A DNA stretch of 64,000 nucleotides from Rhynchospora pubera (lineage: Eukaryota; Streptophyta; Magnoliopsida; Poales; Cyperaceae): positions 61,729,676-61,793,675 of the forward strand of contig CM051460.1 in NCBI GenBank assembly GCA_028095005.1, in the 5' to 3' direction. Positions within the stretch are counted from its first letter, which is position 1. Every line of letters begins with the position of its first letter. Positions 57,074-64,000 of this stretch are shown here, one piece after another. The translations under genes were made by a program, and so were the position numbers. Under the pieces are notes generated by a model, which was not told the origin of the DNA, searched no databases, and worked only from the letters and a program-made list of their open reading frames with translations.

Positions 57074-57621
57074 TCTTTCTTTCTTTTATAATTATAATTA
57101 TAATTAAATCAAAATAAAGCTCCCGATCGATGGCCCCTCCTTTACTCGGTTGATGTGTTATCATTCCCTCTCTTCTAAGTTCTAATTAATCCCCCATCCT
57201 TAATTAACATATTATAGTTAACCATAATCACTTGGTCGTTATGGGGCACCATTAGCATTAGGGCAGGCAGAGCTGAGAGCTTCCCTTTTTTTTAGTTTTT
57301 TGGCGCTTGCATTGTCTTCCCTTTGTCAACCCGTCCTTATAAGTTACAAGACAGACAGACGCACCATTTCTGTCTTCTGTTCGACAGTTGTGTCAGAGTT
57401 GCCCCCTCTCTCTCTCTTCTTTCTCTCTCTATAATCAGCCAGGACCCTTTTGTGTCAGAGATCAGAGAAAAGCAATCCACTGAACGATGTATGATAAATG
57501 ATATATCATATATCCCTTCCTCTCATCATTTTGTCCCACAATCCCCTACCTTCAAATCCAATCCTGCTCCTTACGTTACACACTTGCACTTACCCCTCTC
57601 TCTCTCTCTCTCTCTCTGCTC
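57074..57621 (+). promoter_or_regulatory. Upstream region of the IBH1-like gene with CT-rich leader
   Basis: CCTTATAAGTTACAAG near 57336 is a plausible TATA region. Downstream are CT runs (57404-57431) and a (CT)n tract at 57594-57617, ending 5 bp before the start codon, which look like a 5' UTR. Confidence 0.4.
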
Positions 57622-58077
57622 ATGAACCGAAAGAATCCCCTTCCAAACTCTAACCCTAATTCCCCCAACAGTTCCATGCAAGCCCTTCATTTCCTTCAAG
57701 CCCTAGCCAGGATCGCCCGGGCCGCACCCAAGCCAGCACACTCAGCCCGTACCAGGCAGATACGGCATGCTGCATATGCCTCGATGGCCCACTCATCGCG
57801 GTCAAGTCGACGTACATGGAGCCGAGCACTGCTTCACCGTCTACGGCAACGGCAACGGCCAGGCAGACTGTTAACGGTGCGAAGGAGGGTGCGCATCGTG
57901 ACACCTATCACGTCACGGCCTGAGGAACCAGCTAGGGCTGAGACACTGAGGCAGCTCGTGCCTGGTGGGAGAGGCATGGAGTATTGCAACCTGTTAGAAG
58001 AGACAGCTGATTACGTGCAGTGCTTGAGAGCACAGGTGCAGCTCATGCAAACTCTTCTGGATGCCTTTTCTTCTTGA
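57622..58077 (+). CDS. IBH1-like atypical (non-DNA-binding) HLH transcriptional regulator, 151 aa
   Basis: A single-exon frame. The N-terminal part has the family block ALHFLQALARIARAA (about 20-34) and a basic Arg-rich middle with YASMAHSSR and RTWSRALLHRLR (about 51-73), as in IBH1/IBL proteins. The C-terminal HLH is LRQLVPGGRGMEYCNLLEET (helix 1 and loop, 109-128) then ADYVQCLRAQVQLMQTLL (helix 2). The basic residues needed for E-box contact are absent. Known relatives heterodimerise with bHLH activators in brassinosteroid and gibberellin growth control and repress cell elongation. Length and layout are normal. It starts 10 residues before an alternative in-frame Met (NSSMQALHF). The right end of the Pack-MULE lies about 560 bp upstream. 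Confidence 0.9.
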   Translation: MNRKNPLPNSNPNSPNSSMQALHFLQALARIARAAPKPAHSARTRQIRHAAYASMAHSSRSSRRTWSRALLHRLRQRQRPGRLLTVRRRVRIVTPITSRPEEPARAETLRQLVPGGRGMEYCNLLEETADYVQCLRAQVQLMQTLLDAFSS

Positions 58078-59918
58078 TTAATTGGTGCACACCAATTATG
58101 TCTTCATCAGTGTCGTGAGAGGTAATTAAGATCATAGGTTAATTATATCTTGCAAGATAGGATCAGAGAATATAAGAGTTACTTATAGGCATAATAATTA
58201 ATTAACCGTGAATTATCATGTTGAGAAAAAGGATTTGGTTATAGAAAAGGTTTCAAAAGAGTTAGGCAATTAGGCAGGGGAATCTATATTATTTGTTAGT
58301 GTATAAAGAATTATATATATCTTTTGGACTTGTATATTTAGATACTTAATTACAAGGATTATTTGCTATTGAATTCTCAATTGACATATATGTATTTATT
58401 AACAGGCCATATATGTATCATGTTAGATATATATTAAACTATAATTAATATACAGATAAGCCTACATGCATGAAACAGTGTGGAAGTTTTTCAGGAATCA
58501 GAAGAAAGGGTTAATGTTATAGTTTGCTATCTAACAGTATTTTTAACATGTATTTTTTTAAACAATATTTTCATTGCTTTAGCTTGTCCGATCCAGTTAC
58601 TGTTTTGATTCCCTACTATATCTAATTTCTAATTTTTCATAATGATTATGTATTTATATTGTGTTTTTAGTTTATTGTTTTCAAATAACTAATCGTCTTG
58701 TAATTCTTCGTGTTGGATATATGTACACCTAACATAGATGATAGATGAATCAGTTATTACACAAAAAAAAATTAGGCGTAATTAAAAGACTAATAAATGT
58801 GGGCAAGAAAAATGATTTACTTATGTTTCAATAAAAAAAACTTCTAGGAACAGCCGACCTTTAGTTTTGCATTATTAATTAATTGGTGCCATTTCTTTGT
58901 AATGTTCTTCATAAAGGTTGTAATATTTCAGACAAAATTAGGAAACTTGGAAGCATCAAACTTGATGTGATGCAAATTAAACGGCACGTTATTATTAGAG
59001 AGAGACAATACGTTATATGTGTCTCTGTATTCAGAATAGAGGCACATACAACGAAACTAAAACTTCTAAAATTTTTGTTCTATGACTTTGGTAAAATCCG
59101 TGTTTTTGTTTTTGTTCTTTTGATTAAAAAAAAAAGAAGTTAATAAGCATCGAACAACTTACAGAAACAAATTGAGTTATTACATCAAGAGGAGGTATAA
59201 ATCTTCTCGTTAAGGTGTTCCTTTCTGGAACCTGACTAACTTTAATAGTTGGAAGAACCAACTGCAGGCTCCAGCTAATCATAGCATTGTTAATCACGTC
59301 TAGCCTTCTGTAAATATACCTATTATGACAGACTATAATTACTATCTCTTTTTTTTTTTAGTGGGGGGAGGGGGGTTACTATTGAAATCAAGTGCGAATT
59401 TATATATATATTAGAAGTTCCAAAATCTATTAATTATGCCAAGTTTCTCTTTGAAGTAAACTTCCTTGATAATTTGAATTTGAAGCACTTTGCATGTACT
59501 AATCATATTACGGAAGCATTAGCACATTAATGCAACAGGTGCAAGCATTGCTTGTGAAATAATTAGATAATCCTCGCTATTGTTTGGAAGTTGGAACTAT
59601 CCATTTTACGTACTTCTCTCAACTGTATTTTGTACTTCAAAGTTACGTTGGTCACTCAATATTATTATTGATTTTAATACCAAATTACCCAAATTCTTGT
59701 TTGTTATGTAATCAAGGCTGTAGACATCAATTGAGAGTGCGCGTAGGCATCCTTTATTATTATTCTTATGCACTCTTGTAAGATAATTTCGAAATGTCAG
59801 ATGAACATAGATAACCCATATACCAACTTGGTCTTTGCTATAATTTGATGTGTTTGGATCATTTTTTATACTGAAAAATAAATGTGCATATGTATGTTTA
59901 TATTACGTTATATATATA
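58078..59918. other. 3' flank of the IBH1-like gene and intergenic DNA
   Basis: AT-rich, no gene or repeat family recognised. A T-run and G-run lie near 59350-59376. Confidence 0.45.
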
Positions 59919-60193
59919 GACCAAAATTTTTATATTTTTTTGAAATTTTTATATATTTTTTCGGATTTTTAAAAACTGGTTTTTTTAATGGTTCAGAACT
60001 AATTAGATTAACGATTTTCTAAAATTTCAAAAAAATACTTAAAATTTTCGAAAAAAATATAAAATTTGGACTGCATAGAGATTTTAATAGTCAAATCATA
60101 TTAGACGGTTTGGATCGGTCATTTTGAACTAGATCTAGGAGTTTTGAGCGCGACTTACGGACCCTCTATGAGTCGCGATTCACCATAGCAAAA

Positions 60194-60198
<5 letters not shown>
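59919..60198. mobile_element. Truncated long-hairpin element (family H, copy 5)
   Basis: The loop and right arm are homologous to copy 4: GACGGTTTGGATCGGTCATT, then GATCTAGGAGTTTTG and GAGTCGCGATTCACCATAGC. The left outer arm is missing. It is followed directly by (TA)n. Confidence 0.75.

Positions 60199-60262
<64 letters not shown>
60199..60262. repeat. (TA)32 microsatellite abutting hairpin copy 5
   Basis: An uninterrupted TA run of about 64 bp, the longest in the window. Confidence 0.95.
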
Positions 60263-60264
<2 letters not shown>

Positions 60265-61869
60265 CGACCTTCACATTTTTATGGATAATTTTAACAGGCA
60301 TCCAAATTTGTGTACATCATTGTTGATTTATATCCTGCGGCTAATGTTTAAACTTGAGATAGAGATTTCAAAATTTCTCTTATTTATATATAGAAAATGA
60401 TACTTTTCCTTTATAAAAAAATAGTTTGCATTTAAAAATTACATATTAAACTGAGGTGACTTTTTCTTTGTATAAAGATATAATTTGTTATTATTATCAG
60501 AATTGACTCTACCCTTTAAATAAGAATCAGGCAAAGAAGCCAATTAATATTATATAAAATTAAAGGAAAAAAAAGGCATACAATATATGTTGTAGATATT
60601 TTTAGAGGAGAATGAAAAGAAAAGTAACTGGAATGATGTGATATATATATCTAGTACTAGGCCTCGTGCACTAGAGATTTAGTCATGGGAGATGGGACCC
60701 AGTTGTTGAAGCACTATCTATGTGCTGATTGAAGAACTTATGTGGTACTTGATGGAACTAAAGTGCTTAATTAATTATATATGTATATCAAATTATCAAT
60801 TGATGGAACTAAAATGCTTAATTAATTATATATGTATATCAAATTATCAATTCTATTGTTTCACTTTTTATTTTCCACACTTTCATACTGTCTTTTCTCT
60901 CCTTGACAAACTGGAATGTGTATTACCATCTGTATCTCTTAGAATTCATGCATGAATCTTCTCGAAATGTCGCATCTTGCATGATATAGCCATTTGTTAA
61001 CGCTAGCGATAGGTATGCAGACTCTTCCATCATGTCATACTCGATCTCTGATCTGCACGGATAGAAAGTTCACTGAACAACTATATACTAATACACTATC
61101 GGAGATTCTCGAAATTTCTCTCACCCCTATATACGGAAATCTTATTATCTGCTTAGCGACAGCGTCTATTCACTAAACTTGAGGAGTGCATGTCTTGGTT
61201 CAATGATTATTTTTATACGACATCTTTTAAAGATGCCAAGGCACCTCCATCAAAGAATGTCATTATCTGGTCATATAAGACATCTTGCTATCTCTAACAC
61301 AGCTCATCATGAAAACATATGAGCAAATCAAGAACTAGAAAATATCACTTACGTACTACAAGTCCACTTCTTTTCTATTTAAACTGCTTTAATTATTAAT
61401 TACCTCAGGAATACTCCGTCATGAAAACATAATTAAACTCATAATATCTCTTGTTGAAGAGATAAATAATACATTATCAGAACTTTCATGTTGAAGAGAT
61501 AAAATATCACTTACTACAAGTCCACTTCTTTTCTATTTGAAACCTCTAGATAAATATATGTTGCTGAAGAGCAAACTTTCATGTTCACTACCCATGCCCA
61601 TGCGAAGGTTAATAATACATTATCAGAAGAATAGCAAGAAAAATGGAGAGAAAATGAGGCTCCGTTTTTTTTTTTTTTTTTTACATAGAGAGACCAATTA
61701 AGAAATAAAACATGATATCCAATCTAGAGAAACAATTCACTAGGAGAAACAGAACATGATCAATCTAAAAGAATATTATCCAGCGTACAAGATCCTACGT
61801 CGCATGCTAATAATGTCATTTATACAAACATGTAAACAGGAATTTATGTTGTTTTCTTTTGGGTGTTAA
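60263..61869. other. Intergenic DNA with small tandem duplications
   Basis: No gene is seen. There is a 51-bp tandem repeat at 60751-60852, and a dispersed repeat of AAATATCACTTAC plus CTACAAGTCCACTTCTTTTC at about 61341 and 61503. Confidence 0.5.
60751..60852. repeat. Two 51-bp tandem units
   Basis: Units start GATGGAACTAAAGTGCTTAA (60751) and GATGGAACTAAAATGCTTAA (60802) and are otherwise identical. Confidence 0.95.
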
Positions 61870-63009
61870 ATTCTAATATGCCGATAAAACTGCAAAAAAA
61901 TAAATAAATAAATAAATAAAAGTTGAATCACGTAAAGTGACATCTTAGAAAGACTATATAAACTTTCTAAATCAAAGACAAAGAAAATTCAATCGTGGTC
62001 TCTTATCAATGAAATAACTAGATACATGCAGTTAATATTTTGTACAGTTAAATAAAGAGCCAATTAGAGAGCATATCACTTGTCATCTGAGTTAAGAATG
62101 CATGTGGCTCGGTGCAATAGAGCACTAGGTTGGCCTCCAAGAAATTAAAGGTTCAAGCTCTGCATGCATCTTTAATTTAAAAAAAAAAAATTTAGTTGCC
62201 TTACAATTGCTTGTTTTGGGGAAAAAAAATACAGGCTTGAGTTGTCAAAACTTACTGCTAATGCTGATTTTCAGCAATCGAAAGGGATTAGATCATATTC
62301 AAATATGACAAACATCACGGGAAAAAAAAAGTTGTGCTAGGAAACGGGTATTGAATAAAAAAAGAATATCATCCCAAGCCTTTGTAAGTTGGGACAGTCA
62401 TGTAGATCTTTGCCCAGCCCAGTTGTAGGTTTTATTTCAATTCTACTATGCCGATAAAACTTTAAAAAAATAAATAAATAAATCAATAAAAGTTGAATCA
62501 CGTAAAGTGACATCTGAGAAAGACTATATAAACTTTCTGAAATTCTGAATCAAAGACAAAGAAAATTCAATCGTGGTCTCTTATCAATGAAATAACTAGA
62601 TACATGCAGTTAATATTTTGTACAGTTAAATAAAGAGCCAATTAGAGAGCATATCGCTTCGTTTGAGTTAAGAATGCATGTGGCTCAGTGCAACAGAGCA
62701 CTAGATTGGCCTCCAAAGAGATCAAGAGTTCAAACCCCGTATGTATCTTTAATTTAAAAAAAAATTAGTTGCTCTACAATTGCTTGTTTGGGAAAAAAAT
62801 ACAGGCTTGAGTTGTCAAACTTACTGCCAATGCTGCAGCAATCGAAAAGGATTAGATCATTCAAATATGATAAACATCACGAAAACAAAAAAATTGTACT
62901 AGGGAACGGGCATTGAATAAAAAACCAAAAGAATATCATCCCAAGCCTTTGTAAGTTGGGACAGTCATGTAGATCTCTGCCCAGCCCAGTTGTAGGTTTT
63001 ATTTCAATT
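61870..63009. repeat. Tandem duplication of an about 570-bp unit containing a SINE-like sequence
   Basis: Copy 1 is about 61870-62439 and copy 2 about 62440-63009. Each starts ATGCCGATAAAACT and ends GCCCAGCCCAGTTGTAGG plus TTTTATTTC. The copies have diverged by scattered substitutions and small indels, so this is not an assembly duplicate. Both hold the same tRNA-like segment. Confidence 0.9.
62095..62190 (+). mobile_element. tRNA-related SINE-like sequence (copy in duplication unit 1)
   Basis: TGGCTCGGTGC resembles the RNA polymerase III A box and GGTTCAAGCTC (62150-62160) the B box, about 35 bp apart. An A-run follows at 62179-62190. The counterpart in unit 2 has TGGCTCAGTGC (62681) and AGTTCAAACCC (62727). 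It is not a functional tRNA gene because no cloverleaf is evident. Confidence 0.4.
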
Positions 63010-63791
63010 CTGACCTGACCCCATCCGACCCTAGCGTTCCCATTATGACTTCACTTTTGAAATGTTAGCAATAAAAATTCCAACACTGTAGTAAATCAAA
63101 AATGGGTCGCATTAGGTATTATTTAGAGACGTCTTTAGTCTTTATGCTCTCCAAAACAAAATAACATCCAATATATCCACATACACGGAAAAGAATAGTA
63201 AGCTCGTAACGTGTAATTAATTTCTGTTAGTACAATAAAACTCAAAAAACTAACATGCAACCTTAAGTAGAGGAAGGATTTGCAGACTATACCTATTAAC
63301 AGCTAAAACAACGTCATGCATTTAAAACATCTGTACTAGGTTGCTTTATGATGACCTTAAAAAAATTTACCATGTCAAAAATACAAAAACAGAAAAATGA
63401 AGATGTTTAACGCTCAATTTCAAGTAAAGAGACTTGCATAGGTCCCTCAAAACTAATTGTACTTTTGGAATGAGACAGTACGTGAGTCCGATACTTCTAT
63501 ACACAAGGGCAACCATAATCAATGTGTACTCCTTTTCTCATCAAATACATTTGAGAGTAAAGCAAGAATATCACATATGGAGATTTTATCCCATCAACAA
63601 GGGGATATCTCTCTACATAGGCTGCTCTATTTACCCACACCACACACTGTATGAAAACATGTTGAACAAAGGGGGGAAAAAAGTAAAAGATAAAAAAAAA
63701 ACCTACAAAATTAACTTACATTTCCTCGGAACAGAAAAGCAAGATATAATACAAGCATACAAAAAAAATCTATGCAACTAAAACCAAAGGA
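63010..63791. other. Intergenic DNA and probable 3' UTR of the minus-strand gene
   Basis: No independent gene. Positions from about 63650 to 63791 probably belong to the 3' UTR of the gene ending at 63792 on the minus strand. Confidence 0.4.
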
Positions 63792-63968
63792 TCACAAAAC
63801 TGTGTTTATGTGTAGAGCCTTGAGCAAGGCAGTGGCCATCTGCTTGACAAGTACCTGGCCTCCTAATCTCTGACCATCACGCCTTTCTTCAATCAGATTC
63901 TGTAGCTTTTGCGGAAGGTCATTCTCCACTATCAGCTGCTTTGGTCGTGGGTGATGTTCATAAACGGC
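63792..63968 (-). CDS. Last coding exon of an ARM-repeat protein, probably RUNKEL-like kinase (partial)
   Basis: On the minus strand an acceptor (CAATATCAG) opens a 58-codon frame: AVYEHHPRPKQLIVENDLP, then QKLQNLIEERRDGQR and QVLVKQMATALLKALHINTVL, stop TGA (63792-63794). The wording matches, from memory, the very C-terminus of plant RUNKEL-type proteins, which carry an N-terminal kinase-like domain and ARM/HEAT repeats and act on phragmoplast microtubules in cytokinesis. The remaining exons lie beyond the right edge of the window. The exon is sound; the family call is moderately sure. Confidence 0.7.
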   Translation of the reverse strand, partial: AVYEHHPRPKQLIVENDLPQKLQNLIEERRDGQRLGGQVLVKQMATALLKALHINTVL

Positions 63969-64000
63969 CTGATATTGTTTATAATTTAGTAACAGTGGTA

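Noticed and set aside
57323..57625. 100-codon ORF upstream of the IBH1-like gene
   Set aside because: Lies in the CT-rich promoter/leader and has no motif; could at most be a regulatory upstream frame.
62095..62190. Functional tRNA gene
   Set aside because: A and B box-like strings are present but I cannot form acceptor or anticodon stems, so it is listed only as a SINE-like relic.

Overview
This is nuclear DNA from a flowering plant. It shows GT-AG introns with AT-rich interiors, plant-specific genes (a reversibly glycosylated polypeptide, an IBH1-type HLH protein, a plant ABC1-like kinase), a Sirevirus-type copia retrotransposon and many small inverted-repeat DNA transposons. I cannot place the species from sequence alone.

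Host genes, left to right. (1) A broken ADP-ribose/CDP-alcohol diphosphatase-like gene on the minus strand (612-1360) has two frameshifts and a lost 3' end. (2) A five-exon coiled-coil protein gene on the plus strand (2716-6519) encodes 621 aa. (3) One minus-strand transcription unit (11132-13531) appears to hold two consecutive coding regions: a 92-aa protein assembled from three exons and, 10 nt after its stop codon, an RGP5/UAM-like protein of 348 aa. (4) A five-exon ABC1/ADCK2-type atypical kinase gene on the plus strand (19832-24448) encodes 572 aa and has an 8-nt first coding exon. (5) An intronless IBH1-like HLH gene lies at 57622-58077 (plus). (6) The last coding exon of an ARM-repeat/RUNKEL-like gene lies at 63792-63968 (minus).

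The rest is mostly mobile DNA. There is a TIR element built on 31-bp palindromic repeats (8401-10380), a 5'-truncated LINE with target-site duplication (14920-16761) inside an older inverted-repeat family (14560-18805), a MULE-like MITE with 9-bp TSD (25795-26501), a small CACTA element with ATT TSD (28739-30341), and a family of long-hairpin elements that repeatedly abut (TA)n tracts. A complete young Sirevirus occupies 34801-46499, with 1567-bp LTRs, TSD CTTGC, gag, pol and a third ORF. A 3.5-kb Pack-MULE-like element (53545-57064) carries fragments of a GRF zinc finger and a fasciclin (FAS1) domain. Several hAT-like MITEs, microsatellites and tandem duplications fill the gaps.

The most notable points are the candidate dicistronic small-protein/RGP5 unit, the paired GTTGTACAAC palindromes shared by the Sirevirus LTR and the region before its third ORF, the TA-associated hairpin family whose two arms match each other but not other copies, and the Pack-MULE with two captured gene fragments.
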